Positions 17,158 through 25,472 of a stretch of 64,000 nucleotides of DNA are shown here, piece after piece. Made by a program: the position numbers and the translations under genes. The notes beneath the pieces are model-generated. The model worked only from the letters and a program-made list of their open reading frames with translations. It was not told where the DNA came from and searched no databases. Source of the stretch: an uncultured Collinsella sp. (GTDB lineage: Bacteria; Actinomycetota; Coriobacteriia; Coriobacteriales; Coriobacteriaceae); the NCBI GenBank assembly GCA_900768795.1, contig CAAGEH010000017.1, positions 1-64,000 on the forward strand, written 5' to 3'. Every line of letters begins with the position of its first letter. Position 1 is the stretch's first letter.

Positions 17158-18231
17158 ATGCCTAAACTTTTACCGCGCGAGCTCACGCGTCCCGTTCATG
17201 TCGGAGATGTCGTTATCGGCGGGGGAGCGCCCGTCGTTGTCCAATCCATGACGTGTACGGATACGTGTGATGCCGAGACCACGCTTGCCCAGGTCTGCGC
17301 GCTTGCTGACGCCGGATGCGATATCGTTCGCGTTTCCGTGCCATCGCAGGAAGCTGTTGGGGGATTCCAACGCGTCTGCGAGCTCTCGCCTGTTCCGATC
17401 GTTGCCGATATTCACTTCAACTACCGGCTCGCTATCGATGCCATTAGAGCGGGCGCGTCCAAGATTCGAATCAACCCGGGCAATATCGGTGATTGGAATA
17501 AGGTCGACGCCGTAATCGATGCCGCCGCAGAGTCGGGTTGCGCTATCAGAATCGGTGTCAACGCGGGCTCGCTCGAAAAAGACATCGCGGAGCGCCAAGA
17601 CCTTAGCCAGCCCGAGAAGCTCGTTGCTTCGTCCTTAAAGTTCGTCGAGCACTTCGAATCGCGTGGTTTTACCGATATCGTGCTCTCCGCAAAGGCCCAT
17701 AGCGTCCCGACGACCATAGCGACATACCGTTTGCTTTCCAAGGAGCTGCCCCAGGTGCCACTTCATTTGGGTGTTACCGAGGCGGGTACTGAGATGCAGG
17801 GGACGATCAAGAGTGCTGTTGGCCTGGGTACCCTTTTGGCTGACGGGATCGGCGACACGATGCGCGTTTCTCTTACCGCGGATCCCGTCAAGGAACCTCC
17901 CGTCGCATGGGGCATCCTCTCGGCGCTCGGTTTGCGTCGACGCGGTCCGGAGATCGTCTCGTGCCCTACGTGCGCGCGCTGTCAGGTCGATATGATTTCC
18001 ATCGCCAACGAGATTTCCGAAAGGCTCAAGGACGTGACGGCGCCCATTTCGGTTGCCGTCATGGGCTGTGCCGTCAACGGCCCCGGAGAGGCAGCCGATG
18101 CCGATCTCGGTGTTGCGTGCGGACGCGGTCAGGCCCTGCTCTTTGCGCACGGTAAGATCATTGGTAAAGTACCTGAGGACGAGATTGTCGAAGCGCTTAT
18201 GCGTGAAGTCCATAACATTACAAGGAGATAG
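17158..18231 (+). CDS. ispG: 4-hydroxy-3-methylbut-2-en-1-yl diphosphate synthase
   Basis: Iron-sulfur enzyme of the MEP pathway that converts MEcPP to HMBPP. Motifs include 'VVVQSMTCTDTCDAE', 'PIVADIHFNYRLA', 'KIRINPGNIG', the cluster cysteines in CPTCARCQ and 'VMGCAVNGPGEA'. The 357 residues are normal for the short bacterial form. It lies 11 nt after rseP and 2 nt before proS. Start ATG 17158 follows a weak ribosome binding site. Confidence 0.97.
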   Translation: MPKLLPRELTRPVHVGDVVIGGGAPVVVQSMTCTDTCDAETTLAQVCALADAGCDIVRVSVPSQEAVGGFQRVCELSPVPIVADIHFNYRLAIDAIRAGASKIRINPGNIGDWNKVDAVIDAAAESGCAIRIGVNAGSLEKDIAERQDLSQPEKLVASSLKFVEHFESRGFTDIVLSAKAHSVPTTIATYRLLSKELPQVPLHLGVTEAGTEMQGTIKSAVGLGTLLADGIGDTMRVSLTADPVKEPPVAWGILSALGLRRRGPEIVSCPTCARCQVDMISIANEISERLKDVTAPISVAVMGCAVNGPGEAADADLGVACGRGQALLFAHGKIIGKVPEDEIVEALMREVHNITRR

Positions 18232-18233
18232 AT

Positions 18234-19952
18234 ATGACCCGCAGAATGCTGATGTCTAAACTGTATGCGCCCACGCTCAAGGAGGACCCTGTCGAGGCTG
18301 AACTCGCCAGCCATCGACTTCTTCTTCGCGCCGGCATGATTCGCAAAGAGGCGGCCGGGCTGTACACCTATCTTCCTCTCGCATGGCGCTCAATTCGCAA
18401 GATCGAGAACATCGTTCGCGACGAGATGGATTCACATGGCGCTCAAGAGCTCATGATGCCGATTATGGTCGATGCCGATCTCTGGCGTCAGAGCGGACGA
18501 ATCGATGCGTACGGAAAAGAACTCATTCGCTTCAACGACCGTCATGAGCGCGAGTTCGTTTTGGGACCCACGCATGAGGAAACGGTAACCGCGCTGGTTC
18601 GCAACGAGCTCCGCTCCTATAAGCAGCTCCCGGTCAATCTTTACCATATCCAGGATAAGTTCCGCGACGAGTTTAGGCCGCGCTACGGTCTTATGCGCGG
18701 GCGCGAATTCATTATGAAGGACGCGTACTCTTTCTCGGCCACCCAGGAAAGCTTGCAGGAGGAATACGACAAGATGAAAGAGGCGTACGAGAACATCTGC
18801 GTACGCTGCGGAGTTCACGCCCTTCCCGTCGTCGCCGATTCCGGAGAGATCGGTGGCGATACATCCGTCGAGTTCATGGCACTTGCCGATGCTGGCGAGG
18901 CGAGCCTCGTTTACTGCGATGATTGCGGATTCGCCGCCGACGACGAGGCCGCGAGCACGCATGTCAAAGTCGTGGAAGGCCCCGGCGACGGCAAGCTTGC
19001 AAAGGTCGAAACCCCTCACTGCGGAACGATTGAGGAAATCGCAAAGTTTTTCGATATTCCGCAGAATGCAACCGTTAAGTCGCTTTGCCTCGTCGATGGT
19101 GAAGGCCGCAACACCCTCGTGCTCGTTCCCGGAGACCACGATCTCAATGAATGCAAGGCCGACCATGCATTTGGCGACTGGCATCTCATGACCGATGAGG
19201 AGCTTGAAGCTGCCGGCCTGCATAAGGGCTTTATCGGACCCGTTGACCTGCCTTCAGGTATTCGAATCGTGTGCGATGCATCTCTCAAGGGGACCAGGAA
19301 CTGGGTGAGCGGAGCCAACGAAATCGGCTATCACTATACGGGCATCGAGCCCGGTCGCGATTTTGAAGCGGACGCTTGGGAGGATCTCGTTACCGTGGTC
19401 GCGGGCGACCCTTGCCCCAAGTGCTCCCGTCCGCTCAAGGCAGCGCGCGGTATTGAGGTTTCTCAGGTCTTTCAGCTTGGTACTAAATACTCGGAGGCCA
19501 TGGGCGCCACGTTTATGGATGAGGATGGCAAGGAGAAACCCCTTATTATGGGCTGCTACGGCGTTGGCGTCTCTCGCACGCTTGCGGCAATCGTCGAACA
19601 GCACAATGACGAGCACGGTATCATATGGCCGGTTTCCGTTGCCCCGTATGAGGTCTCGGTCATTCCCCTTGACCCCAAAAAAGAGGACTGCGCGCGAGCC
19701 TGCGAGGATATCGTTTCGGCTCTCGAAAATGCGGGTATCGAGGTTGTTGTCGACGACCGCAAAGAGCGCCCCGGCGTTAAATTTGCCGATAACGACCTTA
19801 TGGGCTTCCCGTATCAGATAGTCCTGGGCAACCGCGGTATCAAAAACGGCACCTGCGAACTTAAAGACCGCGCAACAGGCGAGCGCGAAGATGTTGCGCT
19901 CGAAGACGTTGCCTCGCGCGTTGCAGAGCTTGTCAAGAGCAAACGCGCCTAG
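18234..19952 (+). CDS. proS: Proline--tRNA ligase
   Basis: Class II prolyl-tRNA synthetase of the bacterial (ProS type 1) form. Motif 1 'PLAWRSIRKIENIVRDEM', motif 2 'RPRYGLMRGREFIMKD', an INS editing domain (roughly 230-380, with 'NATVKSLCLVD' and 'KGTRNWVSGANE'), motif 3 'GCYGVGVSRTLAAIVEQ' and an anticodon-binding domain are all visible in 572 residues. ACAAGGAGATAG gives a strong ribosome binding site. It is the last gene of the long pyrH-proS run and is closed by a terminator. Confidence 0.97.
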   Translation: MTRRMLMSKLYAPTLKEDPVEAELASHRLLLRAGMIRKEAAGLYTYLPLAWRSIRKIENIVRDEMDSHGAQELMMPIMVDADLWRQSGRIDAYGKELIRFNDRHEREFVLGPTHEETVTALVRNELRSYKQLPVNLYHIQDKFRDEFRPRYGLMRGREFIMKDAYSFSATQESLQEEYDKMKEAYENICVRCGVHALPVVADSGEIGGDTSVEFMALADAGEASLVYCDDCGFAADDEAASTHVKVVEGPGDGKLAKVETPHCGTIEEIAKFFDIPQNATVKSLCLVDGEGRNTLVLVPGDHDLNECKADHAFGDWHLMTDEELEAAGLHKGFIGPVDLPSGIRIVCDASLKGTRNWVSGANEIGYHYTGIEPGRDFEADAWEDLVTVVAGDPCPKCSRPLKAARGIEVSQVFQLGTKYSEAMGATFMDEDGKEKPLIMGCYGVGVSRTLAAIVEQHNDEHGIIWPVSVAPYEVSVIPLDPKKEDCARACEDIVSALENAGIEVVVDDRKERPGVKFADNDLMGFPYQIVLGNRGIKNGTCELKDRATGEREDVALEDVASRVAELVKSKRA

Positions 19953-19978
19953 CGTGGACTTGCATCTTTGATTTTAGG

Positions 19979-20011
19979 GCACCTCGAACCGAGAGTTTGA
20001 GGTGCTTTTTT
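19979..20011 (+). terminator. Intrinsic terminator after proS
   Basis: An 11-bp stem GCACCTCGAAC / GTTTGAGGTGC (one G-U) with a 5-nt loop leads into TTTTTT. Confidence 0.9.
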
Positions 20012-20022
20012 CCATACATAAC

Positions 20023-20050
20023 AAAAAGCCTCGGATACTGCTCCGAGGCT
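20023..20050 (-). terminator. Terminator for the minus-strand tRNA-Met/tRNA-Ala unit
   Basis: A 9-bp stem AGCCTCGGA / TCCGAGGCT with a 6-nt loop has AAAAA on its left, read as TTTTT on the minus strand. It faces the proS terminator 12 nt away, so the two units are insulated back to back. Confidence 0.8.
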
Positions 20051-20061
20051 TTATAAGTTGA

Positions 20062-20137
20062 TGGTGGGCCCAGTAGGATTCGAACCTACAACCCAGGGAT
20101 TATGAGTCCCCTGCGCTAACCGTTGCGCCATGAGCCC
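20062..20137 (-). tRNA. tRNA-Met(CAT), possibly tRNA-Ile2
   Basis: Read on the minus strand, a full cloverleaf runs from GGGCTCATGGCG to a genome-encoded CCA. The acceptor GGGCTCA pairs with TGGGCCC (one G-U), the anticodon stem is GGGGA/TCCCT around loop CTCATAA, so the anticodon is CAT, and the T arm holds GGTTCGAATCC. An initiator tRNA is unlikely because the first base pair is G-C. CAT can also belong to a lysidine-modified tRNA-Ile; the sequence alone does not settle this. Confidence 0.93.
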
Positions 20138-20182
20138 GTATAACAAAACAGCTTCCGGTTACCCAGAAGCTGAAAAGTGCAA

Positions 20183-20258
20183 TGGTGGAGACGAGGGGAA
20201 TCGAACCCCTGACCTCTTGACTGCCAGTCAAGCGCTCTCCCAGCTGAGCTACGCCCCC
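20183..20258 (-). tRNA. tRNA-Ala(GGC), copy 1
   Basis: On the minus strand GGGGGCGTAGCTCAGCTGGG opens a 76-nt tRNA with encoded CCA. The anticodon loop is CTGGCAG (anticodon GGC, reading GCC/GCU). The acceptor stem shows G3-U70, the alanine identity pair. Its 73-nt body is identical to the plus-strand copy at 20774. Confidence 0.96.
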
Positions 20259-20275
20259 GTGCTGGTGCGGAAATT

Positions 20276-20304
20276 ACTATACGGGAAGAAGATTCATCAT
20301 GCAA
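20276..20304 (-). promoter_or_regulatory. Promoter of minus-strand tRNA-Ala/tRNA-Met
   Basis: On the minus strand, TTGCAT (20299-20304) and TATAGT (20276-20281) are spaced by 17 nt and lie 18 nt before the tRNA. The boxes and the spacing are the same as in the promoter of the plus-strand tRNA-Ala copy. Confidence 0.75.
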
Positions 20305-20456
20305 GTGGAAATTAACATTTGTGCAAGATTTGAGCATATCGAGATCGGCATCGTCTGGGTGACTTCTAAGCTTTAGCAACGCGGTCCGATAGCACCGAAA
20401 ACGGAACGCTGGAACGCGCAGTTTAAAACTTTGAAATAGAGTTTCACAAATGCTGA

Positions 20457-20484
20457 AAGAAAAAAGGCCGCTGTTTCCAGCGGC
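20457..20484 (-). terminator. Terminator after tRNA-Val
   Basis: A perfect 8-bp stem GGCCGCTG / CAGCGGCC with a 4-nt loop is followed on the minus strand by TTTTTT. It separates tRNA-Val from the downstream tRNA-Ala promoter. Confidence 0.85.
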
Positions 20485-20496
20485 CTCATCTTTGCG

Positions 20497-20572
20497 ATGG
20501 TGGGCGATACAAGATTCGAACTTGTGACCCCATCCGTGTGAAGGATATGCTCTACCCCTGAGCCAATCGCCC
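20497..20572 (-). tRNA. tRNA-Val(CAC)
   Basis: On the minus strand a 76-nt tRNA with encoded CCA. The acceptor GGGCGAT pairs perfectly with ATCGCCC, the D arm is GCTCAGGGGTAGAGC, the anticodon loop TTCACAC gives anticodon CAC, and the T arm is ACAAGTTCGAATCTTGT. It forms its own unit with promoter and terminator. Confidence 0.95.
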
Positions 20573-20593
20573 ATCTGCCTTACGGCGGAGTTC

Positions 20594-20623
20594 ATACTAG
20601 CATATACTCAGCTTTTATTCCAA
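20594..20623 (-). promoter_or_regulatory. Possible promoter of tRNA-Val
   Basis: On the minus strand, TTGGAA (20618-20623) and TAGTAT (20594-20599, with an upstream TGC extension) are spaced by 18 nt. They lie 21 nt before the tRNA. Confidence 0.5.
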
Positions 20624-20732
20624 CCGTTTTCATCTTTTTTTGTCAGGTCGACTGATTCCGATTTAGTCGATGTGGAGTTTCAAACGCAAATGGCGCTCGG
20701 TAGATCCCTGCCTATTCTTTTGCAAATTGTCC

Positions 20733-20761
20733 TTGCATCGAACGAGATATTCCCCTATAGT
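20733..20761 (+). promoter_or_regulatory. Promoter of plus-strand tRNA-Ala
   Basis: TTGCAT at 20733-20738 and TATAGT at 20756-20761 are spaced by exactly 17 nt, with the tRNA starting 12 nt later. Confidence 0.78.
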
Positions 20762-20773
20762 ACTAACCCGCAC

Positions 20774-20846
20774 GGGGGCGTAGCTCAGCTGGGAGAGCGC
20801 TTGACTGGCAGTCAAGAGGTCAGGGGTTCGATTCCCCTCGTCTCCA
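20774..20846 (+). tRNA. tRNA-Ala(GGC), copy 2
   Basis: A tRNA of 73 nt plus CCA that is not fully encoded: the DNA reads ACCC where the minus-strand copy reads ACCA. Anticodon GGC and the G3-U70 pair identify alanine. It is identical over its whole body to the copy at 20183-20258 and forms with it a ~75-bp inverted repeat 515 nt apart. Confidence 0.95.
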
Positions 20847-20860
20847 CCCGAGCTTATTAT

Positions 20861-20888
20861 GGACCCGACATTGTTGGGTCCTTTTTTT
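20861..20888 (+). terminator. Terminator after tRNA-Ala copy 2
   Basis: The stem GGACCC / GGGTCC with a 9-nt loop is followed by seven T, directly ahead of the ABC-F gene. Confidence 0.82.
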
Positions 20889-20907
20889 ATGCAATGAAAG
20901 CGGGACT

Positions 20908-22935
20908 ATGGTTCTTTTAGTCGATAAAATCGAAAAGAGCTTCGGCGCGCGCGTTCTCTTTTCCGGTGCCTCATTTCAAATCAACGCGGGGGAGCGCTAC
21001 GCGCTCGTTGGACCCAACGGCGCGGGCAAGACCACGATGCTCAAGATCATCATGGGCATCGACTTGCCCGATTCCGGGTCTGTCCAATATGCCAAAGACG
21101 TAAACGTTGGCTATCTTGAGCAGGAGACCAATCTCGAGAACTCGCAGGTATCAATTCTCTCCGAAGTCATGAATGCCGCGCGTGAAATCAAGGCGCTCGG
21201 CGATCGTTCCGCATCCCTTATGACGCAGATTTCAGAAAAATCCGAGGCGGGGGAGAACGTAGATAAGCTTCTCGACGAGTACGGTCACGTCCAGGATCGT
21301 TTTGAGCATCTCGGGGGGTACGAACTCGAGAGCAATGCAAAGAAAATCCTTGCAGGTTTGGGTTTTAAGCCCACTGATTTCGATCGCATGTGTTGCGAAT
21401 TCTCCGGTGGTTGGCAGATGCGTATCGCGCTCGCAAAGCTCTTCTTGCGCCATCCCGATCTTCTGCTGCTCGACGAGCCGACAAACCATCTCGATCTTGA
21501 AAGCGTTCAATGGCTTCGCGGCTTTATCTCCTCGTATGACGGGGCTGTTCTTATCGTCAGCCACGACCGTGCGTTTATGGATGCGTGCGTGGACCATGTC
21601 GCCGCTCTCGAGAACCGCCGTATAACCACCTATACCGGTAACTATTCAAGCTATCTTAAACAGCGTGAGGATAATCTTGAGCAGATGCGCGCCAAACGTG
21701 CGGCACAAGAGCGCGATATCGCCCATATGCAGGTTTTCGTGGATAAATTTCGCTATAAACCGACAAAGGCGGCGCAAGCTCAGGAGCGAATCCGCAAGAT
21801 CGAGCAGATCAAAAAAGAGCTTGTGATCCTTCCAGAGGGCCACAAGCACATCGATTTTAAATTCCCTGACCCGCCGCGCTCGGGGGACCTTGTTATCTCC
21901 CTCGAAGACGTGAGCAAAAGCTACGGGTCCAAACATATCTACAGCGATATCAACCTCAAACTGTATCGCGGCGATCACGTGGCACTTGTCGGTCCCAACG
22001 GCGCCGGTAAGTCCACACTTCTCAAAATGCTTGCAGGTATCGAGAAACCCTCGAGCGGTACGCGCGATGTGGGCACCAACGTTGGCGTTGCCTATTATGC
22101 CCAGCACGCTCTCGAAGGTATGAACGAGAACAACACGGTGCTTCAGGAGATCGACACCGTTACTCCCAAGTGGACCGTGCCTCAGCAGCGAAGCCTGCTC
22201 GGTGCCTTTTTGTTTAGCGACAACGATGCGATCGAGAAAAAAGTGCGCGTGCTCTCCGGCGGGGAGAAGGCTCGCTTGGCCTTGGCTAAGATGCTCGTTG
22301 CCCCCGAGGCGCTGCTTTGCCTTGACGAGCCCACCAACCACCTTGATATCGATTCTGTCGACATGCTCGAGAACGCCCTTAAGAACTTCCCGGGGACGCT
22401 CGTGCTTATCAGTCACGATGAGCATCTGGTTCGCGCAGCCGCCAACCGTGTCGTCGATATCCGCGATGGCAGGATGACCGTTTACGACGGCGATTACGAC
22501 TACTATCTTTTCAAACGCGACGATCTTGCCGCACGTGCCGAGTCCGAGGTTCTCAATCAGACGCCGCAGCTCTCCGGCTCTCCCTCCTCCTTTCCTGCTG
22601 AAAAAAACAAGCCCGCCGAGAAGGAGCCGAGCGTTCGCAAAACAAAGGAGCAGAAACGAGCGGAGGCCGAAGCACGCAAAGAGCTCAACCGCAAGATGCG
22701 CGGCACGCGTAAAAAGCTTGAGGCAACAGAAAAGGATCTCGAGAAAAAACGCGCCCGTTATGACGAGCTCATGGAACTCATGGCATCAGATGAGCTCTAT
22801 GCCGATGCCGACAAATTCAATGAGGCGATGCGGGAATACAACGAACTTAAGCAGTCCATTCCTGCGCTTGAGGATCTGTGGCTCGAGCTTTCAAGCACGA
22901 TTGAAGAAGAGGAGGCCTCTCTTGGACTCTCGTAA
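20908..22935 (+). CDS. ABC-F family ATP-binding cassette protein
   Basis: A soluble twin-ATPase of the ABC-F family, which acts on the ribosome in translation (Uup, YdiF or EttA type). The first cassette has Walker [10 protein letters not shown] near residue 35 and the signature FSGGWQMR; the second has GPNGAGKST near 365 and LSGGEKAR, each followed by LDEPTNHLD. Between them is the arginine/lysine-rich linker ('[19 protein letters not shown]') that inserts at the ribosomal E site. A basic coiled-coil C-terminus (about 570-670) is present. No transmembrane segments, so not a transporter. The exact subfamily, and whether it affects antibiotic resistance, cannot be told here. Confidence 0.93.
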   Translation: MVLLVDKIEKSFGARVLFSGASFQINAGERYALVGPNGAGKTTMLKIIMGIDLPDSGSVQYAKDVNVGYLEQETNLENSQVSILSEVMNAAREIKALGDRSASLMTQISEKSEAGENVDKLLDEYGHVQDRFEHLGGYELESNAKKILAGLGFKPTDFDRMCCEFSGGWQMRIALAKLFLRHPDLLLLDEPTNHLDLESVQWLRGFISSYDGAVLIVSHDRAFMDACVDHVAALENRRITTYTGNYSSYLKQREDNLEQMRAKRAAQERDIAHMQVFVDKFRYKPTKAAQAQERIRKIEQIKKELVILPEGHKHIDFKFPDPPRSGDLVISLEDVSKSYGSKHIYSDINLKLYRGDHVALVGPNGAGKSTLLKMLAGIEKPSSGTRDVGTNVGVAYYAQHALEGMNENNTVLQEIDTVTPKWTVPQQRSLLGAFLFSDNDAIEKKVRVLSGGEKARLALAKMLVAPEALLCLDEPTNHLDIDSVDMLENALKNFPGTLVLISHDEHLVRAAANRVVDIRDGRMTVYDGDYDYYLFKRDDLAARAESEVLNQTPQLSGSPSSFPAEKNKPAEKEPSVRKTKEQKRAEAEARKELNRKMRGTRKKLEATEKDLEKKRARYDELMELMASDELYADADKFNEAMREYNELKQSIPALEDLWLELSSTIEEEEASLGLS

Positions 22936-23233
22936 AGCGGGGGCAATCGCCCTTTCGGTTGTCAGCATGGCGTTGCGCATCTTCGGCATCTTCATGTGCC
23001 TCGTAACGGTTATACTTTGCTTTCCCGGAGTGACCGCAAAGCTCAATCTCGTTGGATTCATCGTCGATTTGTCGCGCGCGGTCCCCTCAATCATCGCGGG
23101 CTACGGCGTGATCGCTTCTCCCTTTGGAGGCGTTTTCCGATTCGATTTTGCACTCGTCGCGTTTTTCTGTTTCGCAATCGACTATGCCTGCCAGCGTTTT
23201 TCCCTGCAGCTTCGTGAGGTCGGTGCAAGGTGA
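22922..23233 (+). CDS. Small membrane protein, unknown function
   Basis: A 103-residue protein not recognised. It begins at TTG 22922, 6 nt after a clear GGAGG, inside the last 14 nt of the ABC-F gene. Three hydrophobic stretches are visible: '[20 protein letters not shown]', a second around '[16 protein letters not shown]', and '[15 protein letters not shown]'. Its stop overlaps the next gene's GTG by 4 nt, so it is coupled on both sides. The context suggests partnership with the adjacent M50 protease, but this is only inference. Confidence 0.72.
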   Translation: MDSRKAGAIALSVVSMALRIFGIFMCLVTVILCFPGVTAKLNLVGFIVDLSRAVPSIIAGYGVIASPFGGVFRFDFALVAFFCFAIDYACQRFSLQLREVGAR

Positions 23234-23910
23234 GATTCGACTGGGTGTCAATGGTCGCCTCAGCCTTGGCGGTTGTCATCGGTATCGTCATTCACGAGAG
23301 CTCGCATGCGCTTGCCGCATACCTTCTCGGTGACAAGACGGCGCGTTCACGCGGGCGCGTTTCTCTTAATCCTCTGGCACATATCGACCCGTTCGGCACG
23401 ATTGCCCTGCCCCTGCTCATGATCGTGGCGGGCGGTCCCGTGTTTGCTTTCGCCAAGCCCGTACCGGTGTATGTCGATAACCTAAAGCATCCCAAACGCG
23501 ATGAGGTCCTTGTCTCGTTTGCAGGTCCTGCATCCAATATCGTTCTTGCTTGTTTGGGGGCGCTGCTACTTAAAGCCGGCGTCAACGTTCTCGTACCTCA
23601 GGGAAATATTGACGCGGCAAACGGTCTTGCCTTGTTTCTTTCGACGTTTATCGCGGTAAATCTATCTCTTGCGTTCTTCAATCTGATTCCGATTCCACCG
23701 CTTGACGGATCTTCTATTGTCGTTCCGTTTCTGCGTGGCAGCGCGCTTCAAACGTATTACCGCATTCAACCCTATGCTATGCCCGTTCTAATCGTTCTCC
23801 TCTATGTGCTTCCGCACATCACGGGTATCGACCTTATCGGGGCTTTCTTCAATGTGACGGTTTACCCCTTGGGCCAGGCACTGCTCGATTTCGCCCTTTG
23901 GGGTTTCTAG
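23230..23910 (+). CDS. Site-2 protease family (M50) membrane protein
   Basis: A 226-residue polytopic membrane metalloprotease of family M50, the short PDZ-less type. HESSH in 'GIVIHESSHALAAYLLGDKT' near residue 18-22 and 'FFNLIPIPPLDGS' near residue 150 are the two zinc-site elements. The start GTG overlaps the upstream stop by 4 nt. It precedes scpA, a neighbourhood found in many Gram-positive and actinobacterial genomes. Its substrate is unknown; it is distinct from RseP at 15788. Confidence 0.88.
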   Translation: MRFDWVSMVASALAVVIGIVIHESSHALAAYLLGDKTARSRGRVSLNPLAHIDPFGTIALPLLMIVAGGPVFAFAKPVPVYVDNLKHPKRDEVLVSFAGPASNIVLACLGALLLKAGVNVLVPQGNIDAANGLALFLSTFIAVNLSLAFFNLIPIPPLDGSSIVVPFLRGSALQTYYRIQPYAMPVLIVLLYVLPHITGIDLIGAFFNVTVYPLGQALLDFALWGF

Positions 23911-23956
23911 CTGAGCTAGACTAGAGGTTGTTTCTACATCAGGAGGTGAGCTGTTC

Positions 23957-24751
23957 TTGTCTTATCGCGTGACGACGCAGTCCTACTCGGGTCCGTTCGA
24001 TCTGCTTCTGCAGCTCGTTTCCCGTCAGAAGGTCGATATCGGCTCCATCTCCATCGCCGAGGTCGCTCAACAATATCTAGAAGAGGTCGAACGCATTCAG
24101 GCGCTTGATTTGGATGTTGCGAGCGATTTTCTTCTCGTGGCGGCAACGCTTCTTGAGATCAAGGCGGCGGCTCTCGTTCCCGATGATAGGCACGATGAGG
24201 ATTCAAGCGAGATCGATGAGGAGCTCAGCGACCTCGACGCCGACTCGTTACGTGAAGTCCTGATCCAAAGACTGATCGCATACAAGCAATTCAAGGGCGC
24301 CGCCGTCGCCCTTTCCTCGCGTATGGAAACAGAAAGCCGCATGCACCCTCGTGTGGCGGGGCCCGATCCCGAGTTTCTCAATCTCATGCCCGATTATCTC
24401 AAGGGAATCACGCTGCGTGGGCTTGCCGTTATCTGTGCTGACCTCGATGGCCGGCGCCAGTCCTTTCTGCTCGAGGCGGAGCACGTTGCACCGCATCGCG
24501 TTCCCCTCGACTTGACCGTGGCCTCTGTCGACCGCTTCACGATGGCTCACACTTCTTGCTTATTTAGTGACCTGCTTGATGGGGATGCCAACACCGAGCA
24601 GCTCGTTGTGACGTTTCTGGCTATGCTTGAACTCGTCAAACGAGGTTCTCTCGTTCTGACCCAAAACGAGAATTTTGGCGAGATTTCCATCGAACGCACC
24701 GATGGGGCGCAGCCCTACGTCATCGGTGAGGGTCCAGAGTTAACCGAATAG
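23957..24751 (+). CDS. scpA: Segregation and condensation protein A
   Basis: Kleisin subunit that bridges SMC heads in the condensin complex. The N-terminal 'YSGPFDLLLQLVSRQKVDI' is the kleisin signature, followed by 'ISIAEVAQQYLEEV' and 'LLVAATLLEIKAAALVP'. Length 264. The start is TTG, placed by a strong AGGAGGTGA 7 nt upstream. It is followed by scpB after 13 nt, as expected for the ScpAB pair. Confidence 0.95.
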   Translation: MSYRVTTQSYSGPFDLLLQLVSRQKVDIGSISIAEVAQQYLEEVERIQALDLDVASDFLLVAATLLEIKAAALVPDDRHDEDSSEIDEELSDLDADSLREVLIQRLIAYKQFKGAAVALSSRMETESRMHPRVAGPDPEFLNLMPDYLKGITLRGLAVICADLDGRRQSFLLEAEHVAPHRVPLDLTVASVDRFTMAHTSCLFSDLLDGDANTEQLVVTFLAMLELVKRGSLVLTQNENFGEISIERTDGAQPYVIGEGPELTE

Positions 24752-24764
24752 GATTGGAGCTTTT

Positions 24765-25472
24765 GTGTCTGATTTGCCTCGGCTAGATTCCGACAGTCTT
24801 AAAGGTGCGCTCGAAGCGCTGCTCCTCGTGTCATCGGACCCCGTGAGTGCCCCCACGCTTGCATCTGTCCTTGATGTCGCCCCCGGTGAGGCGGCATCTC
24901 TTTTGGCTGAGCTGAAGGCCGAGTACGAAGATGCGAACCGTGGTTTCCAGCTTCGCGAGGTGGCAGGCGGATGGCGCCTGTTCACGCATCCCGCCTACCA
25001 CGATGTCGTTGAATCGTATGTTCTATCTTGGGATACCCAGAAGCTTTCGCAGGCCGCGCTCGAGACACTTGCTGTCGTTGCCTATCATCAACCCGTTACC
25101 CGTGAGATCGTGAAGGGTATTCGAGGCGTTAACTCAGACGGCGTTATCTCGTCATTGGTCGATAAGGGTCTCATTCGCGAGATGGGCAAGGACCAGGCGC
25201 ACGGCCAGGCGATTCTCTATGGAACGACCAACGCTTTTTTAGAGAAATTCGGTCTGCGCTCGATCAAGGATTTACCCGATCTCGAACAATTTGCCCCCGA
25301 TGAGCAGGCACGAAAATTTATTCGCGAGCGCCTTTCCGGCCGCTCCATACAATCGACGCTCGAGGATGAGGATTTAGATCTCGAGGAAGAGCGCGAGTTG
25401 TTGGATTACGGTGAAAACGACGATGACGAGGCAATGATCGACGAGCAGTCTATGGACCATCGCGATGAATGA
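24765..25472 (+). CDS. scpB: Segregation and condensation protein B
   Basis: Second non-SMC condensin subunit, a dimer of tandem winged helices that binds ScpA. The core reads 'GALEALLLVSSDPVSAPTLA', then 'ALETLAVVAYHQPVTREIV' and 'IRGVNSDGVISSLVDKGLI'. It has 235 residues with an acidic C-terminal tail. The start is GTG with TTGGAG upstream. The stop overlaps the following pseudouridine synthase by 8 nt. Confidence 0.95.
   Translation: MSDLPRLDSDSLKGALEALLLVSSDPVSAPTLASVLDVAPGEAASLLAELKAEYEDANRGFQLREVAGGWRLFTHPAYHDVVESYVLSWDTQKLSQAALETLAVVAYHQPVTREIVKGIRGVNSDGVISSLVDKGLIREMGKDQAHGQAILYGTTNAFLEKFGLRSIKDLPDLEQFAPDEQARKFIRERLSGRSIQSTLEDEDLDLEEERELLDYGENDDDEAMIDEQSMDHRDE

Noticed and set aside
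20116..20595. 159-codon minus-strand frame across the tRNA cluster
   Set aside because: It reads straight through tRNA-Val, a terminator, a promoter and tRNA-Ala, so it cannot be a protein gene.
20183..20846. tRNA inverted repeat as a mobile-element end or integration site
   Set aside because: The repeated unit is a complete tRNA gene with its own promoter; no integrase, transposase or truncated tRNA copy lies nearby.
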